A stretch of DNA of 64,000 nt, taken from Limnoperna fortunei (lineage: Eukaryota > Mollusca > Bivalvia > Mytilida > Modiolidae). The stretch covers positions 59,664,074 through 59,728,073 of the forward strand of contig OX104113.1 in NCBI GenBank assembly GCA_944474755.1, read 5' to 3'. The position numbers and the translations under genes were made by a program. Shown here piece after piece: positions 11,987 through 23,300 of the stretch. The notes under the pieces were generated by a model. It made no database searches. It was not told where the DNA came from and worked only from the letters and a program-made list of their open reading frames with translations. Position 1 is the stretch's first letter; the number at the start of each line of letters is the position of its first letter.

Positions 11987-12784
11987 TTACACGACAGACG
12001 AACTTCCTTTATTTCGACAAATCCACTGGGCTTGAGATGGAGAAAGCGCCTTTAGAAAGTATTCCTCTTTGAAGAACTTAATTGGATCTTTCCCTTTTAT
12101 ACATCTTTCTAGACACTGCTCAATTCGTGACATTAATCCGCGATATGTTTCATTGTTCTCTTTTCTCACGTTACACAATTCCAAAAAGTATTCGTGAGGG
12201 CGTTTACTGTAACGGTCAATCAATGCTCTTTTCAACTGGTATTATGAAGCTGAAGCTTGGGATGAAACTTGTCTCGCTTCTCGGGTTAACAAAGTTCTCA
12301 GTTGTAAAATTTTAATTTCATTTGTCCCCTTTGCCTGGTCTCCAACAGCATCAAATTCAGACAAAAATGTTAAAATATCATCGCTCTTGGATTAAATGAT
12401 TGAAGTTTAACTTTGAATGAAAGAGAATTACTTTGTTCATTAGTTGGTTGATCCTAATTGTCTTGACAATTCATGTCGTTCCCGTACTACGGCTAACTTT
12501 TCCATTTCTACTCTAAGCTTTTCTCGTTCGAGTGCAATCTTTTCTCTCTCTAATTCCATTTCCAATTTTAGTGTGTCGACATTCTTTTTGCGAATTGTCT
12601 TTTTGGGTGGATTTTTCGGCTTTACAAAAGTTTCTTCAACTTCAGAGTCTTCTTCATATTGTGGATCCTCATCCTCAGTAAAGTTAATAAGTTTTTCTGC
12701 TGCCCCTCTCTTCCCTTTACGTTTAACAACGGAGTCCTCTGCTTGCATTTCTAACATCACTACAGTTTTATCCACGGACATCAT
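11987..12784 (-). pseudogene. gag-like region of the retroelement
   Basis: It starts at ATG 12784. The first frame (to 12440) is highly charged and ends in a predicted coiled coil (LEMELEREKIALEREKLRVE). After a frame change and an internal stop near 12235, the second frame (12235-11987) carries a capsid-like helical segment with RYSKRPHEYF and YRGLMSRIEQCLE. This is the layout of retrotransposon gag/SCAN-like capsid proteins. The leader is about 100 bp once the inserted foldback element is discounted. Confidence 0.7.
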
Positions 12785-12812
12785 TTATACTATATTTCTA
12801 ATTGCATACATA

Positions 12813-13983
12813 CGAAAGCCCAGAAGGCTCATTCGATATTCGAAATTCGAGATTCGAGATTCGAAACTCGAAATTCGAGATTCGAAATTCGAAATTCGAG
12901 ATTTGAAACTCGAGATTCGAAATTCGACATTCGAGATTCGAAATTCGACATTCGAGATTCGAAATTCGAAATTCGAGATTCGAAATTCGAAATTCAATAT
13001 AGTTATAACCAATCAGATTGTCTACCAATCAGAATCGTTCTTATATAAACTTAGCCACGTGCTATTATGTTTATTTGGGGTTGACATATTTGTTAAACAA
13101 TGACTGTGTTCAACATGGTTTTGTTAAAAAAAAAATCAAATTTATAAGCTTTATTTGTTATTTTATCAAATTAATTCAGTTCACAATAACATCTTGATTT
13201 CACAAATCAAGAAACAAGAATGTACCTGTAAAACGGAATTCAACAAAACTTGGTGTGTAGGAAGTACACCATATATAGTTGTGCATGTTACCAGTGCATT
13301 TTGGTCCTTAAATTTTGTGGGGGCTATCAGGGATCCATAGGGGCCCTCGCTTTTCACGGAAAAATTTGGTTGGATATATAGGAAATCATTGAAGCATGAC
13401 CAAAGTGGGCCCCCCTTGGCCAGTCAGTGCCCCCCTTTTCGAAATTTCTGGATCCGCCATTGTCTTATTTTGGCCCTTTGAACTTAGAAATGTGCTGAAA
13501 ATACCCATTAATTATCTTGTCAGCACAAATCCTCTGATACTACTCAGTACTATACAAAATTTTATGAAACTTGGTATGTAACTAGTACACCATATATGTA
13601 GTTGTGCATATTATCAGGAATTGTTGATTCCTAAATTTATATGGTAGTTATGGCTCTCTGAACTTAGAAATTTTCAGTAATCCTCAATAGTCATGGTTTT
13701 CGCCTTAACTCCCCTAAAACTACTCAACCAAATTTTATGTAGTTTCAATATAAGCAAGGAATTCTGATTGGTAGAGAATATGTCACACGCAATCTGATTG
13801 GCTAAAACTATATTGAATTTCGAATCTCGAATTTCAAATTTCGAATCTCGAATTTCGAATCTCGAATATATAAGAACTACTCTGATTGGTAGACGATTAT
13901 GTCACACGCAATCTGATTGGTTATAACTATATTGAATTTCGAATTTCGATTCTCGAATTTCGAATGAGCCTTCTGGGCTTTCG
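12813..13983. mobile_element. 1.17-kb foldback element with TTCGAAATTCGAG arms
   Basis: Terminal inverted repeats begin CGAAAGCCCAGAAGGCTCAT and end with the reverse complement. They are flanked by a perfect 6-bp target duplication TACATA at 12807-12812 and 13984-13989. Subterminal arms consist of tandem TTCGAAATTCGAGA units (12836-12995 left; 13812-13865 and 13932-13963 right). The right arm contains a ~130-bp duplication with TGATTGGTAGA and TCACACGCAATC. The interior has two diverged copies of a ~310-bp segment (about 13240 and 13556) and no credible gene. It lies between the primer site and the gag start of the LTR element, so it inserted after that element. Confidence 0.9.
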
Positions 13984-14041
13984 TACATACAGGAATTCTA
14001 TTTCCGCAATTGTCCCGAAATAATGATGTATAAAGATCAGT

Positions 14042-14059
14042 ATCCCACCGCTGCCACCA
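14042..14059 (-). promoter_or_regulatory. Retrotransposon primer-binding site, tRNA-Leu type
   Basis: The minus strand reads TGGTGGCAGCGGTGGGAT, four bases inside the 5' LTR. It is complementary to the 3' end (...ATCCCACCGCTGCCACCA) that I recall for tRNA-Leu(UAG). An 18-base match marks the start of minus-strand DNA synthesis. Confidence 0.85.
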
Positions 14060-14063
14060 GAAA

Positions 14064-14312
14064 TGTTACACTCAAATTTTCTGTCTAGGGCTATTAATGA
14101 ATAAAGTCCATATATCTGACAGATTTGAATATTTCCGTGGATCAGTGTAACATTTAACAGAAAACAAAATAAACATGTGAACGCAACTGCAAATAATCAA
14201 GGACTGAAAAGTGTGGAAAGTCAACATTATTTTCTATCAAGTTACAAAGAGATAAAATATTTTGGCATTTCGAAGTCTATAAATCTGTAATCTCTTAGGG
14301 TCAAACACCACA
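14064..14312 (-). repeat. 5' LTR of the retrotransposon
   Basis: Near-identical to 9151-9393, with about six substitutions and a few small indels by eye. It abuts the primer site, which fixes the element's orientation as minus. Confidence 0.85.
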
Positions 14313-14902
14313 GGACTTGTGGATTGTCTTTTTTGACAGTTTTCTCGGTGTTCGGTATTTTGTTATTACAAAAAGGGACACTTTAACTGAAAATAACTTT
14401 TCAATGAATTTTCTTTTAAATCGCAATATAGTTAGTTTTTCATACACGTTTTCATAATTCAAAATAAAAAATAAGGGTTTCAGAGCTTACTTTTCGAGGG
14501 GTTGAGCACTGAAATTTTGAATTTTCTAATAGATTATACAGAGAAGAGAAGAAAAAAGCAGTAAAATAAAAAAATTACAAATATCCTGCGATTAATTTTT
14601 CTGAATTTTTTTATATAATGTCAGTGAATTAGTATACATTTATGTAATAAAAAGAACAAATTGTTAAAAATAGTATTTTTTGGTCAAAATTACCTCTCTT
14701 GTTAAAAAATTTCCTTTTCATATTTGTAAATATCGAACTAATTTATGCGAAAACATTTTATTTCAACTGTTATCAATCATAATATTTTAACTTTTATGGA
14801 GATTAAGAGTTAATAATGAAAAAAAGTTGTTATTAAATTTACCATAAATGTGATATCTATTTGAAATTTTCACCAAAAGTGGCAGATGCGTCCTGCATCC
14901 CC
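14313..14902. other. AT-rich flank; fragment of an older repeat at its left edge
   Basis: 14325-14368 (GACAGTTTTCTCGGTGTTCG...) matches the reverse complement of about 24185-24235. The LTR element therefore appears to have landed in or beside an older dispersed repeat. The rest has no recognisable feature. Confidence 0.45.
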
Positions 14903-15116
14903 TAAGGGACAGACCGTTTAACTTGAAAGGGGGGCCTTGGTTATTTGTTTTGGTCAGAAATTTTTTTTCCGCGCTATTTATTTTTTGAAGGCTTCGCGAC
15001 AGAATATTTTTTTCATTATTAGCATTATTTTATATAGCAGAAATCCTTCTTCAGAATTTTTTTTCTTACTCTCTGCTTCCAAAATATTTTTTTCATAAAT
15101 TATTTTCAAAAAATCA
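14903..15116 (+). mobile_element. Partial copy of the AGGGACAGACC MITE
   Basis: It is colinear with 20150-20398: AAGGGACAGACCGTTTAACTTGAA, then GTTTTGGTCAGAAA, the AGGCTTCGCGACAGAATAT block and a T-rich ladder. The right terminus is missing, replaced by the CA-rich microsatellite. Confidence 0.7.
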
Positions 15117-15161
15117 AACACAAACACACACACACCCTCCCTCACACACACACACACACAA
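15116..15161 (+). repeat. (CA)n microsatellite, interrupted
   Basis: Two CA runs are separated by CCCTCCCT. It lies exactly between the MITE copy and the Penelope-like fragment. Confidence 0.9.
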
Positions 15162-15290
15162 GTTGCTAAATGTATACACCACATACGCCAGAGCTGCTGG
15201 AAATGATGCTTCGATGAATTGGAAGTTGACATTTGGAAAGTTTAAATCATCATGTAGCTTGTAGTTTTCCCGGGTCTATTTCAGAAGTAT
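15162..15290 (-). mobile_element. Penelope-like element fragment
   Basis: It is alignable by eye with 59985-60115, sharing CAGAGCTGCTGGAAATG-like, GGAAGTTGACA and GTCTATTTC blocks. That stretch lies just downstream of the RT domain in the larger Penelope-like copy. It is only about 130 bp and has no ORF. Confidence 0.6.
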
Positions 15291-17008
15291 TATAAATTAT
15301 CAATTAAACTTTTATGATAATTTAAATACTCAAATTTTGGAGGATTAAACAAATAATGTACTTAGTCTTTGCTCGTATGTGTCCAAAAATCAGCAAGATA
15401 GCTAAGACTGAATTAGTTATTATTATAGTGTTTCCGAATTGATTGGAATGTTACCACTGAGTTTACTAACTAAACTGTGTTCTCTAATGAGATGCGTAAA
15501 AGTACACTTTGCGTTAATATAAACATTTAAATAAACCACCTCTTATTTGAACATATCAATTTTTATTGGTTAATAAAATATCTCAATCTTGTTTATATTC
15601 AAAAGACGAGAGCATGACCAAGTTAATAAGGCTCTTATGGCCGTTTTATAAAATCGAATAAAAGCTGTCACCAGCCATTGACGTATTATTGATATTTGCT
15701 GTGTGTTATAATCATGGATAAACATAATTATCAGTCATAGCTGACGTCGAAATTAATATCATACAGCATTACAAATAAGAAAATCACAGCCAGGTGTGAA
15801 ATAAGTACTATCTATAACTAATTGATCACGCATTTTGCTTTTATTAAAGCGTATGAATTTCAGCCAGGTAAAAAATATGCCGATAAAGATCACAGGCATC
15901 TGTAAATGTTCTAAAAACACGTTCACGTGTACATGGTTGTGGGTTTCAAAATTATAGAATCAGCCTGAAAGATTCTTTGTAATACAAATTATCTGGAATA
16001 ACGATTACTTGTTTTGCAGAAATATTTATGTTAACGACCAAGCCATCTGTTAAGACCTTGATCTGTTTATAGAAAATCATATCATTACCAATACCGTTGT
16101 TTATTCAGTTTTTTTTTAATTTTCGTTATTGTATTACGATGATTGCAACTAAATACAGTTAGTTAATTCAGTAAAATTATAAATTGATTGATTTGGACCC
16201 AGATTATAGAAATCTTAATTATGTGGGTTATCGCTTACAATGTTATATCAGGTTTATTGATAAAGCTATTTTGCACAAATGTCCGGATTCAAATAACATA
16301 ACAAAGGCATGTTTTAATTGTTGGTTTCAGTTATAAATATATTACATTATTTGTTCATTGTTCAATGCTATGGGAATAACGTGACAATTGGACTTGACAG
16401 TATAAATGCACGTCAGATAAACGGTCGTTTGGCAACTAGTCTCTAATGGACGGAGCTGCAGTACCAATTGAAGATTTTAACCGAGTAGTTGTAGTTGTAG
16501 TATATATATTAATACAGACAGTGGTAACAGTTGGAATTTGTTATTTGATCTTTGACCGTAACGTCTTTATGGGGTTTAAAAACTCAAGATAACAAAACAA
16601 TGATAATTACAAAAATACGACCAAAACACGTTTTTTTATGTACACTTTTCAATGAATCAATACTGAGTTTTTTGTTATAGACTAAAAAGGAGAACAAAGT
16701 TTGGATACTACTATATAATTTATAAGGAGGATGAATTTACTGCAAAACAATAGAGCGAATGTTTAAGCTCAAACAATTTAAGAATTTCTTATTTACTACT
16801 AGCCCGAATCGTTGGTTATTAGTTGCATTAAATAACTTGTTATCAGAATAATATAACAATGGAAAATAACGAATTATAGACTGTATAATAAATCTGTCAG
16901 ATACGCCGCAAAATTAACAAATAATGTTAAGCTATACAAAGAACAGAATTATCAAATGTAAAATTTAAAAAAAAATGCAAAATGACTTTCATCACCATCC
17001 TCCACAGT
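15291..17008. other. Intergenic sequence, no feature recognised
   Basis: AT-rich sequence with no ORF above about 60 codons and no repeat I could match elsewhere in the window. Confidence 0.4.
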
Positions 17009-17154
17009 AAAGGGTTCTGTTTCCACGTTCGCTCCATGAGGATGGAGGATGCAGCAAACGTTGAATAAGAACCCCTGACTTGGTCCATGGAGCGAACGTG
17101 GAATCAGAACCCTTGACTTGGTCAATGGAGCGAACGTGGAATCAGAACCCTTGA
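17009..17154 (+). repeat. 38-bp tandem repeat plus inverted partner
   Basis: Two near-identical 38-bp units (17079-17116 and 17117-17154) contain ATGGAGCGAACGTGGAATCA, preceded by a diverged unit. An inverted copy lies at about 17006-17038 (GTTTCCACGTTCGCTCCATG), so the region can fold into a long hairpin. Confidence 0.8.
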
Positions 17155-18560
17155 CTTGGGAGGAAGTTTATCACCTGCGTCTGTAACATTGACAACATTA
17201 GAGCATTGAGTAACATGCCTTCACTCACTGTACATGGGCAAGACTCGGATGAATTTGTACAAGCGGTGCAAAAATAATGCGATTCTAATAATTCAGTATA
17301 CACAATATCATGTCGGTAAATTGCGGTTAGTTGCTGTAAATTATTATTGCGAAAGAGCACACGTTATCACATATTTGGATGTGTGGTGAATGTTTACGAA
17401 GAGTAATCTCGCTTCACATTTCAACGTAATAAATTTTGTTTCTCTACATGTAGATTAACTTAATATTTCCAATAAAAAAAAGATTCATAATTACGTGTTA
17501 TATTAAACAATGTATTCAAATTACGATATTAGCTGATATGTTAGAAACGCTTGCTGGTCAGTTTAAGATATTTTGCTGGTCATTTAAAGTGTAGCAAGAC
17601 TTTCTCTAATAAATGTTCGCATATTATATTTTAGTCAAAGTTTCACAGAATAAAAGCATTTACTATACTCGATCTGTTCCGGACTGACGTATTTATTGTA
17701 AAAAAAAAGACTCGCATACCAAAATTGACGTGCTTTCCCGTGATATGCATCTTAATTGAATATATAAATAACGAGGTGCTAAGATAAATTGGCAAGCGGG
17801 TGTTAAAACTGTCCCTAAACGTATGTTAAAATCTAATTTAGTCACAACAGATAATCGCTCGAAAGACAATTTCGATCAATTATTTTATTATTTTCCGAAA
17901 TTACGAATACACCATTAAGTACTTAGCAGAAACTTCCTTTGAGGGAGTAATTATGAACATTAACCCGTCATGTTATTATCTCTTTATGCCAATAATTACA
18001 TTTATTATCCCATAACCTAATAAATTATACTACATCGTATAAATAATCTGATTGTATTCACTTCATTTAACGCCAATTTTATTTATTCTGTGTCAATATG
18101 AAATACATCATCAAGCAGCACCCGGTATCATTTTTCTTGTTATAATTATCAAAAAAGAACGACAGTAGAACACACAATGAAATGATCGAAGTTTGTGACG
18201 TGAAGAGAATTACCATTGCTTTGTCCCCACTGAAGGTCAGTCTCCCGTTGCGCTTTGTGCCATCCTACGGTTAAACATGCGCCGCGGTCAGAAGCTATCA
18301 GAAAAATCAATAATGATTCTTTATACATGGCCAATATATCGCCGGTTGTATTACTGTTGTGCCAGGAGCAAGAGAGAAATGTATTGATCGATAGGTGGAG
18401 GGGGAGACGTACTTAGTAATTTCATTTCGTTTTTTCTTTCTCCATTTTCGTTATTGTTCGTCGTGAGTTATCTGTGACTAAAGAAATTTGTCATGATACG
18501 GAAATGCAGGCTTAACTTTAATGATCAGATTCTTTACTAACCACAAGTCGATACATTTGT
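17155..18560. other. Intergenic sequence upstream of the NALF-like gene
   Basis: No confident gene. A GC-richer patch at 18200-18334 holds a short minus-strand ORF with a hydrophobic N-terminus (MYKESLLIFLIASDRG...). It could be a small exon or a conserved regulatory patch, but nothing identifies it. Confidence 0.35.
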
Positions 18561-18644
18561 TTACATTATCATGTCGAAGATTCACTTTAACGCTATGAAT
18601 TGCAGCTGACAAATTTTCTCAATCGCAGATCAACATGTTGCTTC

Positions 18645-18705
18645 TGCTGGGCATGCGCAGTTGATGCGAGAGTTACATAGAATATTGGTAAGATGGCGGA
18701 GATGT
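18645..18705 (+). promoter_or_regulatory. Promoter-like patch: NRF1-like and YY1-like sites
   Basis: GGGCATGCGCAG (18649-18660) fits the NRF1 consensus. AAGATGGCGGAG (18690-18701) fits the YY1/initiator-type AAGATGGCGGC motif common just downstream of TATA-less start sites. Both stand out in AT-rich surroundings and lie 360-410 bp upstream of the NALF-like ATG on the same strand. A transcription start near 18690 is an inference. Confidence 0.5.
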
Positions 18706-19060
18706 AAAGAATCTTACAGTTCAGCATTTATAAAAGATTATGTTATCGACGGATTATTTTTTTTGGATTATGTCGATTAGATGCGGATGATATTTGTAGT
18801 TATAATCTGTATATTTAGTGATGTCGTTAGCAGATTTCCTTTATTTCTCACACTCTTATGATTTTTTCAAAGTGTGTGGAATAGTGGAATCAACAGGCGA
18901 GTGGAAGGTAAAAAAATGCCTTAGTATTTATTTATGGTCATTATTAAGCGAAGCATTACGCAGTTCAAACACAAAGTTTCCATTAGGATAGCTGGATTAT
19001 CCTTAAACGCAGTTTAATGTTTTTCCAACGCTTTCCGTTATTTCAACCTTCTTCTGAACT

Positions 19061-19555
19061 ATGGTAACTATCCTTGGTCATGAGGTCTTGCTATTTGAAA
19101 AGCCGAGATTGTGTAAACATGGTATTTTGCTTACCTGTGTTTACTTTCTGTTGTTTATCATTAAAGAGTGTTTGTGTTTAGAATTGAGCTGCCCAAACAG
19201 ATGGATGGAAATACCGTTTAATTGTAGTAGTAATTTAAATCAGTGCCTTGTTATTAGACATAATTTCAGTGAAGAAATCTGTAAAAAGAGTACAAATCGT
19301 AACCCAAAACAAAGAACGCTCGAGCTAAGGAGAAATAAGTTTTTGAATTTTTGTAATCACTACAATTTAGACAAAGTGATGTCAGAAAGTGATAAATTAA
19401 CTCATATAGAGGGTAAAAATTGTGTGGAATTTTTAAGGAATATAGAGTGTCAGGATTCACTGGCTGAAATGATGTACAATCAGTTTGTTGATTTGTTGTC
19501 ACGTATGGACTGTCAAAAGCCTTATTCAGTCAGATGGAATTGTACAGACTGTTTG
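19061..19555 (+). CDS. NALF1: NALF1/FAM155-like NALCN channel auxiliary factor, first coding exon
   Basis: In animals, NALF/FAM155 proteins (nlf-1 in nematodes) fold and traffic the NALCN sodium-leak channel and sit on its extracellular face. This exon encodes 165 residues. The ATG has A at -3 and G at +4, and an in-frame TGA lies at 19055-19057, so the start is secure. Residues ~20-40 are one hydrophobic segment, matching the family's N-terminal membrane anchor. A Cys-rich region follows, with family-like blocks: KFLNFCNHYNL (~93-103), a NCVEF block (~120), QDSLAEMMYNQFVDLLSRM (~131-149) and YSVRWNCTDCL (155-165). Possible N-glycosylation sites are NCSS, NFSE and NCTD. The reading runs into a perfect donor, TTG|GTAAGT, at 19556 in phase 0; beyond it only five more codons precede a stop. 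The family call comes from remembered motif similarity. The remaining exons were not found. Confidence 0.75.
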
Positions 19556-20149
19556 GTAAGTCATGTGTTTTGAATGTGTGTGTTTGTGTTTTAACCATAT
19601 TATTTACAGTCTGGTGATGCCTGAACCAGAAATACTACAAGAAAACTGTATTGTTGTGATAATGATATTAGTGTATATCAACTACAGATTAAGTCCCAGT
19701 TTGTAAGACAATTTACACAAACTCGGATAGATGGAGTGTCATAAACGTTTCTTCAGACATATCACATGACACAGCACATTACACGAGTTTAGACCTAACT
19801 CCACCTAAAATTTATTAACAACAGTATTTTGTTAAATGTTAACACTTTTAAATGCAACCTTTGCTGAAATACCCATTTCACTACAAAAACCATAGTTATC
19901 TTGTCTTTTTAATAAACGTGACAGAATAGACTCAAAAGATTGTTTGTATGTTTTGAATATGAAGTGTTGTAGTTCAAAGAAAGTGCAGTGTTGAAACTCA
20001 TTACTTTCTGTGTAGCTCACCTTACTACTAAAAATTTGTATTAATAAAAATCCAAAAAAAAAAAAAACATATCACCAAACGTTCCAGAACTATATTTAAG
20101 GATTCGATTAATGTTTTTTTCAGAGGCTATAATTGTCCGGATAGGTCTT

Positions 20150-20398
20150 CTAAGGGACAGACCATTTAACTTGAATGGTGGAGCCTTGGTTTTTTGTTTT
20201 GGTCAGAAAGTTTTTTGAAGGCGTCGCGACAGAATATTTTTTTCATTATTAACATTATTTTATATAGCAGAAATCCTTATTCAGAATATTTTTTTTCTTA
20301 CCCTCTGCTTTCAAAATATTTTTTTTCATCAAAAATCATTTTCAAAATATTTTTTTTAGCCCCCCCCCCCACCTGCAAGTGAAATGGTCGATCCCCAA
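20150..20398 (+). mobile_element. ~250-bp MITE with AGGGACAGACCATTTAACTT ends
   Basis: Left end AAGGGACAGACCATTTAACTT; right end AAGTGAAATGGTCGATCCCC, an imperfect inverted repeat of the left. The interior has GTCGCGACAGAATAT and a T-rich ladder ending in a C12 run. A second, truncated copy is at 14903, and only one end is found at 24222-24248. Confidence 0.7.
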
Positions 20399-23300
20399 GT
20401 CTGTTAACATTAAGACATTTTCGCTTTTTAAAGCCTTCGCCTTGATTTTTTTAAGTCAGTTCGGTAGATACCTCACTACAACACACAAATTATCTTTTTA
20501 ACAGGTATGATCTATTTATTTAATTGTTCACCAACATTGACCTAAATTATTAATTACTAGTCGATGTAACGGAGTATACAATTTCAAAATATAACACATC
20601 AACCTGATTCGTCGTTAGCAAGTTAATTTTTGGTGTAATGATCCATAAATAAGTATATTGAGAGAGAGTCGATTACGGATGAATATGCACTCTACCACCT
20701 CATACTTATGAGCTACAGTTGGCCATTCATAACACTAATTCCACGTGCACTTTCTCAATCATAATTAACGTTATTGCTAATTGGGCGTGTAACAAGTGGT
20801 GTTTGTATGTTTCTTTTTGTAAAGGAATCAGATCTAAACGTCTTTAGAATTTCTTCCGAGAACATCCTATCTGGAAAGTTCAATAAATGTTTCATGCATT
20901 ACACTCTTTTCGTCAATAAATTCTTAGAAGGTTTGCAATTTTATGCATACATGCATAATAATAAGATATAGAGAATAAGGCGCTTTAAGGTTTTGAAAAT
21001 TGTTTATGAGAAGGTTACCTGAGTGTTAAATATTCAATTGTAACGGCCATTGAACAATCATGTTTATTTGTTTGGAAATATTTTGTCTACTTTTGACGAA
21101 TCAATGAATCGTCATATATATATATACCTCAAGGCAAACATATGCTACACAGCACAGCGGGATAGATGCATGCTCTTTTGAAGATATATGGGTACTGAAT
21201 AAACTTAATTAGAAGTACATATGTCATGTTTTATGACATGTGTTGCTCAGCAATTACACTGCTATACATGTTTTAGATCGCGCGTTTTGGGTGAACTATT
21301 TTTAAAAGCTACGTTCAACGCTAAAATTCGCAATAGTCTACATTTGCACATTTTAAAATGTTTAATTATCTTCTACTCTATAAATGGTCTTTACGAACAA
21401 TCACTTTAATTTGGTTTCAGAGGGAATTATATTTTTCTGTTCGATTTGTAACAGAAGTGTTTTGATTTTTTTGCTGAGACGCCATGAAATAGACGCAAAT
21501 TGAACTCTCAAGGTTAAAACATTCGTATTCAAGACGTACTAGGTTCAAAATAGGGACGTCCTAAGAACCCGGTAATTTGTTTCCAGCAAAAATTGTGTAA
21601 AAAAAGTAAGCATATTTTCTTGACCCTACCTTTCTATCTAAACCATCTCTTTTCAAACTCATCGAAAGTTTTGAACAAAAATAAAATATCAGCATAACGA
21701 TTTTCGAGATTATATCACATTTAAAGTCCTATACATATAAATCAGACAACCATTTCACATATTTTACAAACAGTTATGATTGCCAAACACATATTGTAAC
21801 AGCATATTTATTTGGTAATATAAACCTGTTTTAACATTTAGTCAGTACTTTGAGGGAGGATTTTTTTAATAAAAGCTGCTTTTATATTGTATTAAAGATT
21901 TGTAGTCGATCCCCGATAGTAGTGATTCTAACAGACAATAAACATGATTATGATCTTATGGATCATAGATGGCTCCCAAACCCCTTGTGGTCCCTGATGG
22001 CTACTCTTCAAGTCATGACCTATTTTTTTGCTGAAGTTTTCATATCGATCCAATTTACAGTCTCCGAGAAACCGGTCGGAAAAATTTTGGCGGAAAGCGG
22101 AAGAAAACAAATAAACAGAGCAAAAACAATATGTCTCCCAAATCTTTGTTTGGGAACCTTAATTCTAAACATGGCGTACGGTATTTTTTGTTTTAAGTGT
22201 GTATGGGATAAGTTGTTCATAAACTGGATCTTACTACAATCAATTTTAATCTATACACTCTTTCAATTTATGAGTTTGGGTATGGTAATACATTTTTCAC
22301 GATCGAAATGGGCTGTATAAGACCGACTTTAAACCTATTGTTATATTAACATAACTTAATATCTCTTTTTCTTAATTGTTCATGCAATCATAACTTAAGA
22401 ATTATTCTTTTTGATAAAATTAAAACTAATCATAATCAACTAGTTTTTAAACTTATTACCTGTATTATGTTTTCAAGTTGTGTTTATGTTAATGTTGCCC
22501 TAACCCTTCAGGGTGTATAAATTTTGCAATGAAGTTATTATTATTTAAAACGTTTCAAAGCACAAAATAATACATTAAAAAATTTGAACAAGTATATGTG
22601 ACAAAAAATTCTTTTATAATATGTGTTTGGGTACAGTTTGGGTAATATACTTTCACAATCTTAAGGGGTTTCATAAGACCGACTTTAACATTTAACTTCA
22701 CTCTTCATAAATAAAGTTAATAAAACGTTAAAACATATTGATACTTCAAATGTGTGTTTGGGTAAATTTGGGTTAAAAGTCATGCGGCAATAGGGCGTGG
22801 GATCTTTTTATCTGGTACAACCCAGACCCGTTATTGTGTTTGACTGTTCCAAACCAAGCTATTTATATCCTTATATAGTGTACATGTAGTTTTCAGCATG
22901 TTCCTTCATGGTAGTTTTTTTCTTGTCGGGGATTGGACGGATCATAGTAACGTGATTTATTGACTATTTGTTTTATCTCCTCTTTATATACTTATAAAAT
23001 ATGAAGTTACTATTAAAAGTCAGTGGAATTGGACAGAAGAAATGGATGTTTTGTTTGTCATATGAAGCATGAGAACAAATAAAAATGTCTCTAAAAATAG
23101 AGTGTATGTAATATAAAAGAAAAACAACACATTTTGTGCTGACATTTAATTTTATGTAAATTAATTATTGATGTGTTCAACTCTTTTGAAAGAGGTATTT
23201 TCGTATGTTTAGGATGATTAATTTGAGAAAGAAACAAAATCAAACTGGAAGAAATCACATTTCACTTCTTATTGATTTTATTTAAGATAAATAACTAATC

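Larger units (their letters stand above)
9151..14312 (-). mobile_element. Degenerate Ty3/gypsy-like LTR retrotransposon
   Basis: Two direct ~245-bp repeats bound the element. A tRNA-Leu-type primer site lies just inside the 5' LTR. The interior encodes gag, an aspartic protease, integrase and part of RNase H, all on the minus strand. The domain order is abnormal: integrase directly follows protease, and an RNase H fragment lies after integrase. Canonical Ty3/gypsy order is gag-protease-RT-RNase H-integrase. Every domain has frameshifts or stops, so the copy is dead. The two LTRs differ by several substitutions and small indels, so the insertion is not very recent. No direct target duplication is visible at 9146-9150 versus 14313-14317. 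A separate foldback element sits in the leader. Confidence 0.85.

Noticed and set aside
12785..13103. ORFs on both strands rich in EFRISN / FEIRDS repeats
   Set aside because: Direct translations of the TTCGAAATTCGAG tandem arms of the foldback element, open on both strands for that reason.
9146..14317. Target-site duplication of the LTR element
   Set aside because: CAAGT at the left and ACTTG near the right are inverse, not direct, so they do not count as a duplication.
21850..22320. 156-codon ORF
   Set aside because: No recognisable domain. It overlaps dispersed-repeat-like sequence with a TTTGGG hairpin, and its composition matches AT-rich background.
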